From GH45 sp046704385 (GTDB lineage: Bacteria > Bacteroidota > Bacteroidia > Bacteroidales > SZUA-534), in NCBI GenBank assembly GCA_046704385.1, contig JBJKSB010000066.1:1-64000 (forward strand): 64,000 bases of DNA. Reading direction: 5' to 3'. Positions 9,015 through 16,725 of the stretch are shown here, in pieces (the first letter of the stretch is position 1; every line of letters begins with the position of its first letter). Position numbers and translations under genes: made by a program. The notes under the pieces were generated by a model that was given only the letters and a program-made list of their open reading frames with translations, did no database searches and was not told the origin of the DNA.

Positions 9015-9872
9015 TTGCAAAAAAACGTGTTCACTAACCAAAATATAATTGATTATTATAATCAAACTGAAATACACTATCGTAAGTTTTGGAAACTCGA
9101 TAAAGCCTTGGGATTGCATTACGGATTTTGGGAAACCAAAACCAAAAAACTTTCTGATGCTATCATTAATTTAAATAAACAACTGGCGCAATTGGGTGAA
9201 ATAAAACCTTCATCATTAGTGCTTGATGCAGGTTGCGGTTTGGGAGGTTCGGGTTTTTATCTGGCTAAACATCAAAATTGCAATACTATTGGAATAACAT
9301 TGAGTCAAAAACAGGTTGACAAGGCCACGTTACTTGCTAAAGTAAAAGGATTATCTGATAAATGCGAATTTATTGCTACCGATTACCTTGGCACGCCATT
9401 TAATGAAAATACTTTCGATTATGTTTTGGCCATTGAAAGTTTTGGCTCGGCAACAGATAAATCCAAATTTTTTGCCGAAATGAAACGGGTATTAAAACCT
9501 GGTGGTAAAATTCTTATGGCCGATACCTTAAAACCATACCCTTTCGATATTAATCAGGCCAAAGCATTGAAAACCATGCTTAACGGTTGGGTTATCAGCG
9601 ATATTCTGTCTATTGATCAGGTTAAAAAAACGGCTTTGATAAATGGATTTACGCTTAAAAAAGAAGTGGATGCCAATTTAAAAGTTAAAAAATCGGTAAA
9701 CCGGATGTATTGGGCATCAGTACTGGGAATGCCAGCTTCAGTTATTTATAATATGTTCTTTCAAAGCAGCACTTTTTCAAAACATCATTATAAGACTGGT
9801 TTGGCTCAAAAAAGAGCTAACAAAATGAACCAGTGGAGATATTATTTGTTGGTTTTTGAGTTGACAAAATAA
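9015..9872 (+). CDS. SAM-dependent methyltransferase (UbiE/tocopherol-type class I)
   Basis: A 285-residue class I methyltransferase. The SAM-binding motif I is VLDAGCGLGGSG (residues 69-80), followed by the acidic end of strand 2, the segment FIATDYLGTPFNENTFDYVL with motif II, and motif III RVLKPGGKILMAD. The N-terminal LHYGFW and the C-terminal helical cap resemble methyltransferases acting on small hydrophobic or isoprenoid-like acceptors (tocopherol, cyclopropane-fatty-acid relatives). The substrate is unknown. No in-frame ATG exists between the stop at 8961 and residue 200, so translation must start at TTG 9015 or GTG 9027. A 15-codon frame starting ATG 8965 ends at 9012, just ahead, and might feed ribosomes to the TTG. 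No neighbour suggests a pathway. Confidence 0.82.
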   Translation: MQKNVFTNQNIIDYYNQTEIHYRKFWKLDKALGLHYGFWETKTKKLSDAIINLNKQLAQLGEIKPSSLVLDAGCGLGGSGFYLAKHQNCNTIGITLSQKQVDKATLLAKVKGLSDKCEFIATDYLGTPFNENTFDYVLAIESFGSATDKSKFFAEMKRVLKPGGKILMADTLKPYPFDINQAKALKTMLNGWVISDILSIDQVKKTALINGFTLKKEVDANLKVKKSVNRMYWASVLGMPASVIYNMFFQSSTFSKHHYKTGLAQKRANKMNQWRYYLLVFELTK

Positions 9873-10041
9873 GCAGGTTTGATACTACATAAACAATAAT
9901 ATTTTGTAACAGTTAATTTTTTACATGAACCTTTAAACCAATCCAATAAATTATTTAGTATTTTTATCAATGGAATTTAAATGGAATTACCACAACAGCT
10001 AATATCCCATCAAATATTGTGGATAGCTAAAATGATGAATT

Positions 10042-10407
10042 ATGGATTCACATAAAATACTAATTGCAGAAGATCAGGAAACTAATTTTTTGTTATTAAA
10101 GGAACTTCTTTCCGAACAAAATTTTGAGATATTATGGGTCAAAAATGGAATTGATGCGGTAGATCTTTTTAAAAAAAATCCGGATATTTCACTGATTCTA
10201 ATGGATATTAAAATGCCCAAAATGAATGGTTACGAGGCCACAAAACAGATAAGACAAATAGATGCGAACATTCCTATTTTGGCCCTAACGGCATATGCTT
10301 TTGAAGATGACCGTTACAAGGCAATGGAAGCAGGTTGTTCCGGATATCTTGCCAAGCCTTATAAAGAGGAGCAATTACAAGAATTGTTAAAAAAATTCCT
10401 TCCCTAA
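10042..10407 (+). CDS. Stand-alone response regulator receiver protein (CheY-like)
   Basis: A 121-residue single receiver domain with no output domain. The acidic pocket is E10-D11, the phospho-acceptor is D55 in LMDIKMP, the switch threonine is T83 in ALTAYAF, and the conserved lysine is K105 in AKPYK. It resembles receiver domains of hybrid kinases (WVKNGIDAVDLF, IKMPKMNGYEATKQIR), so it probably works as a phosphate relay or protein-binding switch with one of the four kinases in this region. A YkoF-like gene follows after 33 bases on the same strand. No promoter is clear upstream. Confidence 0.9.
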   Translation: MDSHKILIAEDQETNFLLLKELLSEQNFEILWVKNGIDAVDLFKKNPDISLILMDIKMPKMNGYEATKQIRQIDANIPILALTAYAFEDDRYKAMEAGCSGYLAKPYKEEQLQELLKKFLP

Positions 10408-10440
10408 ACCCTCCTTTCCTACTAATTACACTGACTTCCC

Positions 10441-10713
10441 ATGAATTCATCAAACATAATGGTAGCCGATGTATCCTTTATTCCCATGAATAGCCCCGAT
10501 TATAAGTCGGATGTAAACAAAGCAATAAATATAATCAGATCGTACAAGCTTGAATATGAAATTGGAATAATATCGACCACAGTACGTGGCGATAAAGATT
10601 TGATATTTAAAATGATACAAAGGTTATATAATGAAATGGGGGAAACATGCAGTTTTTTTCTGGATATCAGGCTAAGCAACCTGTGTGGTTGTGATTTACA
10701 AAATGGGCACTGA
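10441..10713 (+). CDS. YkoF/MTH1187-like (thiamine-binding fold) protein
   Basis: A 90-residue protein whose pattern fits the YkoF/MTH1187 (DUF77) ferredoxin-like fold: strand VADVSFIPM, helix YKSDVNKAINIIRSY, strand LEYEIGIISTTVRGD, helix KDLIFKMIQRLYNEM, strand SFFLDIRLS. Members bind thiamine or hydroxymethylpyrimidine as dimers or tetramers. Ligand residues cannot be confirmed by eye. The C-terminus, with LCGCDLQNGH, is a little unusual. The gene sits 33 bases after the receiver protein, suggesting co-transcription, and its last 18 bases overlap the end of the convergent kinase gene. No other thiamine gene is in the window, so its cellular role here is unclear. Confidence 0.6.
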   Translation: MNSSNIMVADVSFIPMNSPDYKSDVNKAINIIRSYKLEYEIGIISTTVRGDKDLIFKMIQRLYNEMGETCSFFLDIRLSNLCGCDLQNGH

Positions 10714-12012
10714 AAAGTAAAACACTGATCCCTTGCCTAATTCCGAGGTAAACCAAATTTTACCCTGAAGCGATTCAATAAAGCCAAGAGCAATAGTCAA
10801 CCCTAAACCATTTCCTCCATATTTTCTGGTTAAATCGCTATCAATTTGCCTGAAACTTTCAAAAATGATAACTTCATTTTCAGGAGCAATCCCAACACCA
10901 TAATCTTTTACCGAAAACTCAATTGCTCTGCTTTTAACTTTATAGTCAAGCTCAACAGGCATTTCATCAGAAAATTTAATAGCGTTATCAACCAGGTGAT
11001 ACAACGCCCTTGTAAATTTATAGACATCTGTTCTGAAAGTTACATCTTCAACACTTTCCCGATTGAAAATAATTCTGGCTGCATTAATATCCTGTCTGAA
11101 ATTAAAATTCTCTATAATTTCGGCAACAACAGTATGAATGGTTGTTGATGAAAATTCAGGACTAATCTGCCTGGTTTCAATTTGTGACGCGTCAATTATA
11201 TCATTTACAATAGCCAGAAGCTGATCACCACTTTTAATAATTTGTTTTGTGTACTGTTGGATATCGTCATCAGGATCAGTCAGATTTTGAAGCAATCGTG
11301 AAAAACCCTGTATCCCATTCATTGGTGTGCGAATTTCGTGTGAAAGATTTTGTAAAAAAGCAGACTTAAGCTTTTCACTTTCCTCCGATTTTTTACTGGA
11401 GGCCAATAATTCTCTATTCCTATTTTCAAGAATTTCCGTGGTTTTTATATTAAGCAAAAACAGCGATGTCACTGCTGTAGTGGCTGTTATCTCAAACTTA
11501 GCCATTCCCATTATCTTCAAATAACTGTCAACCAATTCATTGAGATCAATAATTCCGACAAAATAGTAAGCTACAACCATGGTGGGTATAAGAAACAAGC
11601 CAAAATAAAATACCCCTGTAACCAACCAGGCTCCAATTAAATAAAACCGGTTATTGATCCGCTTATTTAACAGTTTAAACACATAATATATAATTAAAAG
11701 GGCAACAATGTGCATCACAACCGTTGCAATAACCGATCCCTCTGGCGGAGTTCCCAGTGAAGTTAAAAGGCTGATGGGAATAATGGAATACCAACGCTTA
11801 AAATAAAAAACGCCTATAATTAAACCAATTTCCCTCAAATCGCTTACCACGCCTCCAACACCAGGTAAATAGAATTTTATTTTGCCCAGCAACAGCGATA
11901 ATAAACCAAACCCCAGTATTTTAATCAGTTCACTAACCCATGGCTTTCCATTGGAAGTATAGGTAATAAATTTGAATGCCAACTTATCTGCGTGGCTTTT
12001 ATTCTTTATCAT
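10696..12012 (-). CDS. Membrane-bound sensor histidine kinase
   Basis: A 438-residue kinase with roughly five membrane segments in residues 28-190, a short coiled coil, and HisKA with H225 in NLSHEIRTPMNG. The HATPase domain has HLVDNAIKFS, DYGVGI and FESFRQ. The G2 box reads YGGNGLGL, with N in place of the usual T or S; the glycines are all present, so activity is likely retained. No receiver or extracytoplasmic domain is present. It is transcribed towards the YkoF-like gene and overlaps its end by 18 bases. The membrane part is of the multi-pass type without an assigned ligand. ATG 12012 gives a sensible basic N-terminus. UPF0316 lies 74 bases upstream on the same strand. Confidence 0.88.
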   Translation of the reverse strand: MIKNKSHADKLAFKFITYTSNGKPWVSELIKILGFGLLSLLLGKIKFYLPGVGGVVSDLREIGLIIGVFYFKRWYSIIPISLLTSLGTPPEGSVIATVVMHIVALLIIYYVFKLLNKRINNRFYLIGAWLVTGVFYFGLFLIPTMVVAYYFVGIIDLNELVDSYLKIMGMAKFEITATTAVTSLFLLNIKTTEILENRNRELLASSKKSEESEKLKSAFLQNLSHEIRTPMNGIQGFSRLLQNLTDPDDDIQQYTKQIIKSGDQLLAIVNDIIDASQIETRQISPEFSSTTIHTVVAEIIENFNFRQDINAARIIFNRESVEDVTFRTDVYKFTRALYHLVDNAIKFSDEMPVELDYKVKSRAIEFSVKDYGVGIAPENEVIIFESFRQIDSDLTRKYGGNGLGLTIALGFIESLQGKIWFTSELGKGSVFYFSVPIL

Positions 12013-12086
12013 GATGGTGAACTTTTTCGGGTCAAAATTAAATAAATATTACTCAATTTTTATTTAAAGCTAATTAATCCGGATCA

Positions 12087-12647
12087 TTATTTACGTACAA
12101 GTCCCCTCTTTCTTTTAATCTGCGTAGGTCCAAAAAAAGTTTCCCTGTTTACAAACCTGACATTTTCAATAGTATATATGGCTTTGGGGTTATGAGTATG
12201 TATAATATTTAATACTTCAGCAATTTTCTTCCTGGTAACAATTACATAAACCACTCCTACTTCACCGCTTGTTCCAAGAGCGTTTATCAGGGTAACACCA
12301 AAACCATCTTTTTTAAGCCGCTCAACGAGTTCACTCGCATCGTGTTTTGTAATTACCCTTACCAACTCGTGACCTAATGCCAGCTTTTCCTCGATTTTCA
12401 TCCCAATATAATTACCTGTAGCAAAGCCACCTGCATACGCAACATAACATATCCAATTATCGAGATTCTGAATTATCTTACTAATGGCTAAAATCCAAAC
12501 AAACACTTCAAAAAATCCAAGAATTGGAGCAACAGTTCTGAATCCCTTCGCAACAAGAATTATTCTGACGGTGCCTAAACTCACATCGGTAATCCTGGCA
12601 CAAAATATCATTAAAGGCAGTAGTAAATAAGTATAATAATTAAACAT
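12087..12647 (-). CDS. UPF0316 membrane protein (DUF5698 + DUF2179)
   Basis: A 186-residue protein with three N-terminal membrane helices (about 8-25, 40-58, 65-82) containing the family signature CARITDVSLGTVRII. A soluble DUF2179 domain (residues 95-175) shows HELVRVITKHDASELVERL and GEVGVVYVIVTRKK. Members such as YebE are conserved across bacteria. DUF2179 is also the C-terminal domain of YitT-type proteins, where it binds cyclic dinucleotides in some cases; that is family knowledge and is not shown here. The length is normal for the family. A CAAATATA (12739-12746) reads as a -7 element on the minus strand without a spaced TTG. The next gene downstream is the kinase at 10696-12012. Confidence 0.85.
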   Translation of the reverse strand: MFNYYTYLLLPLMIFCARITDVSLGTVRIILVAKGFRTVAPILGFFEVFVWILAISKIIQNLDNWICYVAYAGGFATGNYIGMKIEEKLALGHELVRVITKHDASELVERLKKDGFGVTLINALGTSGEVGVVYVIVTRKKIAEVLNIIHTHNPKAIYTIENVRFVNRETFFGPTQIKRKRGLVRK

Positions 12648-12650
12648 TTT

Positions 12651-12682
12651 TTCTATTGTTTGATTGTTCTATTGTTTGATTG
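12651..12682. repeat. Tandem duplication of a 16-bp unit
   Basis: The unit TTCTATTGTTTGATTG occurs twice head to tail (12651-12666 and 12667-12682), directly upstream of the UPF0316 start codon. It looks like a slippage-type duplication in its 5' leader and contains two TTTGATTG copies that could affect expression. Confidence 0.85.
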
Positions 12683-12892
12683 TTTGCATAATTAACCTGC
12701 TCATATATAAACAAATTACAACAATGCTCAGGATTTTCCAAATATAGCTGAATTGTAGGCAAGTTTTGGGCAACGGAATTAATTAATTTGCCCGATCGTT
12801 ATGTTTGAGAACCATTTTAGTCAGCATGTAATGCTGTAAAATTTATCAATAATTAATTGTAAATTGCATCTGTTGACCCTAAAACAAAAATT

Positions 12893-13330
12893 ATGAAAAA
12901 AACATGTTCCCTTATTTTAATTGGTTTGTTAATTAGTTGTCACCACCCAAAATGCGATGTTGAACAAGTGATGAAAACTGACAGAAATTTCTCATCATTA
13001 TCGGCTGCAGAAGGTGTTAATAAGGCCTTTACGGCTTATGCAGATGATTCAGTTGTATTGCTTCGTAAAAACTCATATCCGATAATAGGATTAGAAAGGC
13101 TAAAACAAATTTTCTCTCGACCTGATACCTCCTTTAGTTTAACCTGGGAACCCAGTTTTGGGTATATAGCTGAGTCAAACGATTTGGGTTATACTTATGG
13201 AATTTACACATTAACCACAAATGACACCACAGAATATGGTACATATGTCACAATCTGGAAAAATACGTCAAAGGGATGGAAATATGTTTTAGACACGGGT
13301 AATGATGGATTAGGAAAATTTAAAAAATAA
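12893..13330 (+). CDS. Lipoprotein with DUF4440/SnoaL-like domain
   Basis: A 145-residue protein with an N-terminal signal MKKTCSLILIGLLISC ending in a lipobox cysteine at residue 16, so it should be a lipoprotein facing the periplasm or outside. The remainder fits the SnoaL/DUF4440 cone fold: helix DRNFSSLSAAEGVNKAFTAYA, strand DDSVVLLRKNSYPIIGLERL, and the paired strands GYTYGIYTL and GTYVTIWKNTSKGWKYVLDTG. Such domains hold small molecules or act as isomerase-like enzymes; no catalytic residue is obvious here. Its stop and the kinase start overlap as TAATG, so it is translated together with a PAS histidine kinase and may be that kinase's accessory sensor. A TATGTTTG at 12800-12807 is a possible -7 element. 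Confidence 0.8.
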   Translation: MKKTCSLILIGLLISCHHPKCDVEQVMKTDRNFSSLSAAEGVNKAFTAYADDSVVLLRKNSYPIIGLERLKQIFSRPDTSFSLTWEPSFGYIAESNDLGYTYGIYTLTTNDTTEYGTYVTIWKNTSKGWKYVLDTGNDGLGKFKK

Positions 13331-14955
13331 TGAAGAACAGTAAAATTTGGCTATTTGCCATACAGATCAGTACAATTGTTTGGTCATTCAATGCACTATC
13401 GTTCCTGCTCTTTAAACATATTTTTGCTGAATTTTCCAGTAAATCTGATTGGTTAATTTTTACAATTTCATTTATAATAGTTGAGGTAATCTTAATTTAT
13501 TGGTTAATCCATAATAAATTAAAATCTGGTATGAGGGAATATGATGAAATCATCCTGAAAGAAAAAAAATATCAGAACATTTTCAATAACCTGAATAGCG
13601 TAATTGTACAGTTTGACCTTAAAGGAAACATACAGTTTTTTAACAAATTTGCTGAAAAACTTTATGGATATACTGCAAATGAAATTGCCGGTAAAAATAT
13701 TTTTGATATCCTACTCCCTCACCTGGTTGAAAAACGCCTGAATAAAAAGATAAACAAACAAGCCTGGATAAGAAGGATACTGAAAAATATGGAAAAAGAT
13801 CCATACGGTGAAACCTGGAACCAGACAAAATCAGGCAAACATGTTTACATGGGCTGGACCAGTAAGCCCGTTTACAATGAAAGAAAAAATGTTGTCGGAA
13901 TTCTATCTATAGGGATGGACAGAACCGAACAAAAAAATATTAATGACCTGCTGATGGAAAAAGAGTTGAAATTCCATGAAATTTTTAACTCAGTTAACGA
14001 CGGTATTCTGATATTATCTGAATCGGGAGAAGTGCTTGAACAGAACAATGCTATTCTGAAAGCATTCGGTCTAACTCTTGAAGACATTGCCTCATCAGAT
14101 ATTATGAAAAACCTGTTTCAAAAGCTGGCCCCCAATTTGGAGCAATTCATTGAAACAGTTCTTGAAAAAGGAGAAACGCTTCTTGAACATGAAATAAAAA
14201 ATGCCCATGATGAGCGCATGATAGTTGAAATACGGGCCAACAAAATTAATTATGAAGGTAAACCTGCTGTACTTGCCGTTGGCAGGAATATAATAAACAA
14301 AAAAATTGAACAACAAAAGATTTTTAATGCGGCACTTTACGCCGAGGAAAAGGAACGTAGCCGGGTTGCCAAAGAATTACACGACAGTGTATCACCCATT
14401 CTGTCAGCAATTAAACTATATGTAATGTCATTAAAAGATGCAAAAGATGAGCTAATCAAAAACACCATCATCTCACGTACCGAAGAAACTATAAACGAAT
14501 CAATAAATAGTATTACCGAAATTTCAAATAATTTAAGTCCGCATATTCTGGAGAATTTTGGCCTGATTGAAGCCATTCAGTCGTTTGCCGATAAAATTAC
14601 CGAAAACAACAGCCTGAATATCCAGATTCAATCGAATATCAAAAAGAGGATCACTAGTGAGGTTGAAATTGTATTGTACCGCGTGGTTATTGAATTAATT
14701 AATAATACCCTGAAATATGCCAATGCCACCGATGTTTTTATTAAATTTATTAAAAACAACCATTCAATTATATTAAATTACATTGACAATGGAATAGGTT
14801 TTATTAGTGACGAAATTGCAAAAAAAAGCAAGGGAATGGGTTTATACAATATCACAAACCGAATTAGCTCAATTGATGGAAATATTAACGTGGCAACTTC
14901 TCCGGGTAAAGGCGTAACCATTAATATCATTATTCCACTTAACAAAAATGAATAA
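13330..14955 (+). CDS. PAS-domain histidine kinase (HisKA_3, NarX/LiaS type)
   Basis: A 541-residue kinase. Two membrane segments lie at about 8-27 and 40-60 with a very short loop. Two PAS domains follow (about 78-200, with NKFAEKLYGYTANEIAGKNI; about 212-325). The dimerisation domain is HisKA_3 with H351 in AKELHDSVSP, and the HATPase carries ELINNTLKYA, DNGIGF and KGMGLYNI. This architecture pairs with NarL-type regulators, and just such a gene overlaps its end by 8 bases. The start ATG overlaps the stop of the lipoprotein gene, giving a three-gene translationally coupled unit: lipoprotein, kinase, regulator. Since the kinase itself has almost no periplasmic part, input may come through the lipoprotein or from cytoplasmic PAS ligands. 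Confidence 0.92.
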   Translation: MKNSKIWLFAIQISTIVWSFNALSFLLFKHIFAEFSSKSDWLIFTISFIIVEVILIYWLIHNKLKSGMREYDEIILKEKKYQNIFNNLNSVIVQFDLKGNIQFFNKFAEKLYGYTANEIAGKNIFDILLPHLVEKRLNKKINKQAWIRRILKNMEKDPYGETWNQTKSGKHVYMGWTSKPVYNERKNVVGILSIGMDRTEQKNINDLLMEKELKFHEIFNSVNDGILILSESGEVLEQNNAILKAFGLTLEDIASSDIMKNLFQKLAPNLEQFIETVLEKGETLLEHEIKNAHDERMIVEIRANKINYEGKPAVLAVGRNIINKKIEQQKIFNAALYAEEKERSRVAKELHDSVSPILSAIKLYVMSLKDAKDELIKNTIISRTEETINESINSITEISNNLSPHILENFGLIEAIQSFADKITENNSLNIQIQSNIKKRITSEVEIVLYRVVIELINNTLKYANATDVFIKFIKNNHSIILNYIDNGIGFISDEIAKKSKGMGLYNITNRISSIDGNINVATSPGKGVTINIIIPLNKNE

Positions 14956-15604
14956 TAAAATAACCATAATAATTGTCGATGACCACGCTATTTTTCGTGA
15001 AGGTCTGCATTTTGTTTTGTCTCAAAGCGAATCATTTCAGGTTATTGGCGAAGCTTGTAATGGAAATGAATTTCTAAAATTGCTGGATACCATGAAGCCC
15101 GACATCGTATTAATGGATATATCGATGCCCGAAATGGATGGCATCCAGGCTACCGAACTGGCACTGGCGAGGTTTCCCGATCTTAAAGTAATCACTTTGT
15201 CCAGCTTTGGGCAGGAAATTTATTATTACAAAATGATTAAAGCCGGAGTAATGGGCTTTATTCAAAAAAAATCAGGCAAAAAGGAACTCGAAGAAGCTAT
15301 AATAACGGTTAACCAAGGTCAAAATTTTTTTCCACAGGATATGTTGCGAAAGCTAATTTTTAAAGTCGGGAATAAAGGTGAAACTCATCTCAATGTTAGC
15401 GAGATAAAAATTTCAAAACGTGAAAAAGAAGTTTTATTACTTATTTGCCAGGGGTATTCAAATAACGAAATTGGTAAAGCCCTTTTTATTAGTGCTAAAA
15501 CGGTTGATAACCACCGCACAAATTTACTGGCAAAAACCAATACCAAAAATTCAGCACATTTGGTAATGTATGCAATTCAAAATAAAATCATCGAATTGAA
15601 TTAA
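14948..15604 (+). CDS. NarL/LuxR-family response regulator
   Basis: A 218-residue regulator with a receiver domain (D11, D12; phospho-acceptor D57 in LMDISMP) and a C-terminal LuxR-type helix-turn-helix (about 152-212), including SKREKEVLLLICQGYSNNEI and the recognition segment SAKTVDNHRTNLLAK. It should be phosphorylated by the HisKA_3 kinase whose gene it overlaps and then bind DNA. The receiver is followed by the spacing usual for the family. Target sites cannot be identified. A second, shorter regulator of the same type follows 170 bases downstream. The ATG at 14948 fits the standard N-terminus KITIIIVDDH. Confidence 0.95.
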   Translation: MNNKITIIIVDDHAIFREGLHFVLSQSESFQVIGEACNGNEFLKLLDTMKPDIVLMDISMPEMDGIQATELALARFPDLKVITLSSFGQEIYYYKMIKAGVMGFIQKKSGKKELEEAIITVNQGQNFFPQDMLRKLIFKVGNKGETHLNVSEIKISKREKEVLLLICQGYSNNEIGKALFISAKTVDNHRTNLLAKTNTKNSAHLVMYAIQNKIIELN

Positions 15605-15773
15605 ACCCCGCTTAAAAATAAAATAGGGTAATTCCCCTATCGTTTTCAGGTTATTTCCTCTGTTTCCGTACTGATAAGCACTTTAACTTTGTTTTAGTGA
15701 TAGTGATCTTATTGAATCAGAAATTTTTCAATAATCCAAGTCATACCTCTACACATTGAATAAAACGCTAAAA

Positions 15774-16199
15774 ATGAAAAGCCTTAAAATTTTTATAGCT
15801 GATGATAACAAACCCTTTCGCGAAGGTCTTCGTTTTTACATTGAAAATATTCTCAATCATAAAGTTGTTGGTGAAGCTAAAAACGGGCGCGAATTTCTTC
15901 GGTTATCCAGCGAATTAAATCCTGATGTTATTCTTATGGATATATCGATGCCTGAAATGGACGGGCTTGAAGCTTCAAAGCAATTCCTTAATCTAAATTT
16001 TGCCCACAAAATAATTGCCATAACCAATTACGAAGAAAGGACTTACCTGAATGAACTGATTGAGGCAGGAATCAGAGGTTGTGTCTTTAAAAAGGACATT
16101 TACGAACATTTACAACTCGCAATTGCCCGGGTTATGATGAATGAATACTATTTTCCAAAAAATATGAATTTAAGGATTAATCATACCGAAAAGCATTAA
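15774..16199 (+). CDS. NarL-type receiver protein lacking the DNA-binding domain
   Basis: A 141-residue protein starting at ATG 15774 (an in-frame TTG at 15756 would add six residues). The receiver keeps D10/D11, the phospho-acceptor D56 in LMDISMPEMDG, a threonine in AITNYEER and the lysine in FKKDIYEH. It is clearly a sibling of the preceding regulator (EAKNGREFL versus EACNGNEFL), but it stops about 15 residues past the receiver with no helix-turn-helix. No frameshift with a downstream HTH remnant is visible before the terminator at 16357. It may be a dominant regulator, phosphate sink or decoy for the upstream kinase. Alternatively it is a decayed paralogue; the intact active site argues against decay. 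Confidence 0.85.
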   Translation: MKSLKIFIADDNKPFREGLRFYIENILNHKVVGEAKNGREFLRLSSELNPDVILMDISMPEMDGLEASKQFLNLNFAHKIIAITNYEERTYLNELIEAGIRGCVFKKDIYEHLQLAIARVMMNEYYFPKNMNLRINHTEKH

Positions 16200-16356
16200 A
16201 CTGTAATAATATTTAAAAGCAGAATTATAATTACTGATGGAAAATATTGAGAGACAAGTGGAAGGTTCGCTAAATAACCTAAACCTAACTTTATTAACGC
16301 ACTACAATTTACTATTTAATAAATATTAATGATTTCAAAGATATAAGGGAAAGCTT

Positions 16357-16397
16357 AAAAACCTCGCCTGACAAATGTTTGGTGAGGTTTTGTTTTT
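16357..16397 (+). terminator. Rho-independent terminator
   Basis: AAAACCTCGCC pairs with GGTGAGGTTTT (one G-T pair) around a loop of about 12 bases and is followed by TGTTTTTAT. It closes the signalling operon that ends with the HTH-less regulator, or a short transcript starting after it. Confidence 0.8.
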
Positions 16398-16419
16398 ATA
16401 ATATTGAGATTTATTTTAC

Positions 16420-16540
16420 CTCTCACGACAAAAGTCGGAGTCTTCCTATATTTCGGGAGAAAAACAGCGAAACCCCAAGATGCTCCAACGTTGAAGCTAC
16501 TGCGACATCCATGTGACCGTAAGAGACAGGCTCACTTGGA
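16420..16540. other. Candidate structured RNA or unclassified element
   Basis: About 120 bases with roughly 48 percent GC by hand count (58 of 120), against clearly AT-richer flanks. Several short inverted repeats succeed one another: CGAC-aaaa-GTCG (16428-16439), CTTCC...GGGAG, ACAT-cc-ATGT and GTGACC...GGcTCAC. No open frame of value crosses it and no known family is recognised. It lies about 100 bases before tRNA-Pro. It could be a small RNA, a remnant of a mobile or repeat element, or a recombination site. Strand is not determined. Confidence 0.35.
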
Positions 16541-16638
16541 ATTCTTTTGAATAAATTTTCAAAAAATGTTTAATTCCAACAATCTTTTTATTTATTTTGC
16601 ACAGCCAATTAAAATATATCGTATTTTAATTCAGGTAA

Positions 16639-16712
16639 CGGAGAGTAGCGCAGTCAGGTAGCGCACTACGTTCGGGACGTAGGGGTCGTGGGTTCGAATC
16701 CCGCCTCTCCGA
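16639..16712 (+). tRNA. tRNA-Pro (anticodon CGG)
   Basis: A 74-base cloverleaf: acceptor stem CGGAGAG/CTCTCCG with the C1-G72 pair and A73 discriminator typical of bacterial tRNA-Pro, a D arm with CAGTCAGGTAGCG, and anticodon stem CTACG/CGTAG enclosing TTCGGGA, giving anticodon CGG (codon CCG). The T arm is GTGGG-TTCGAAT-CCCGC. The 3' CCA is not encoded. It is a single tRNA followed after 13 bases by a convergent TPR gene. Confidence 0.95.
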
Positions 16713-16725
16713 CTTTCAGTTAAAA

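Larger units (their letters stand above)
16200..16638. other. Gene-poor interval with terminator, hairpin-rich stretch and possible 30-codon ORF
   Basis: This 439-base interval holds a terminator (16357-16397) and a GC-richer hairpin-rich segment (16420-16540), both listed separately. An ATG at 16237 opens a 30-codon frame ending at 16329, just before the terminator; nothing supports that it is translated. A poor promoter-like pair for the tRNA (TTATTTTG at 16592-16599) lies near the end. Confidence 0.5.

Noticed and set aside
12651..12682. Phase-variation repeat
   Set aside because: Only two 16-bp copies are present and they are outside a coding frame; too few for a convincing slippage switch, so it is listed only as a duplication.
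16420..16540. Integron attC site
   Set aside because: Inverted repeats exist, but no correct RYYYAAC/GTTRRRY pair in the proper layout and no cassette or integrase gene were found.
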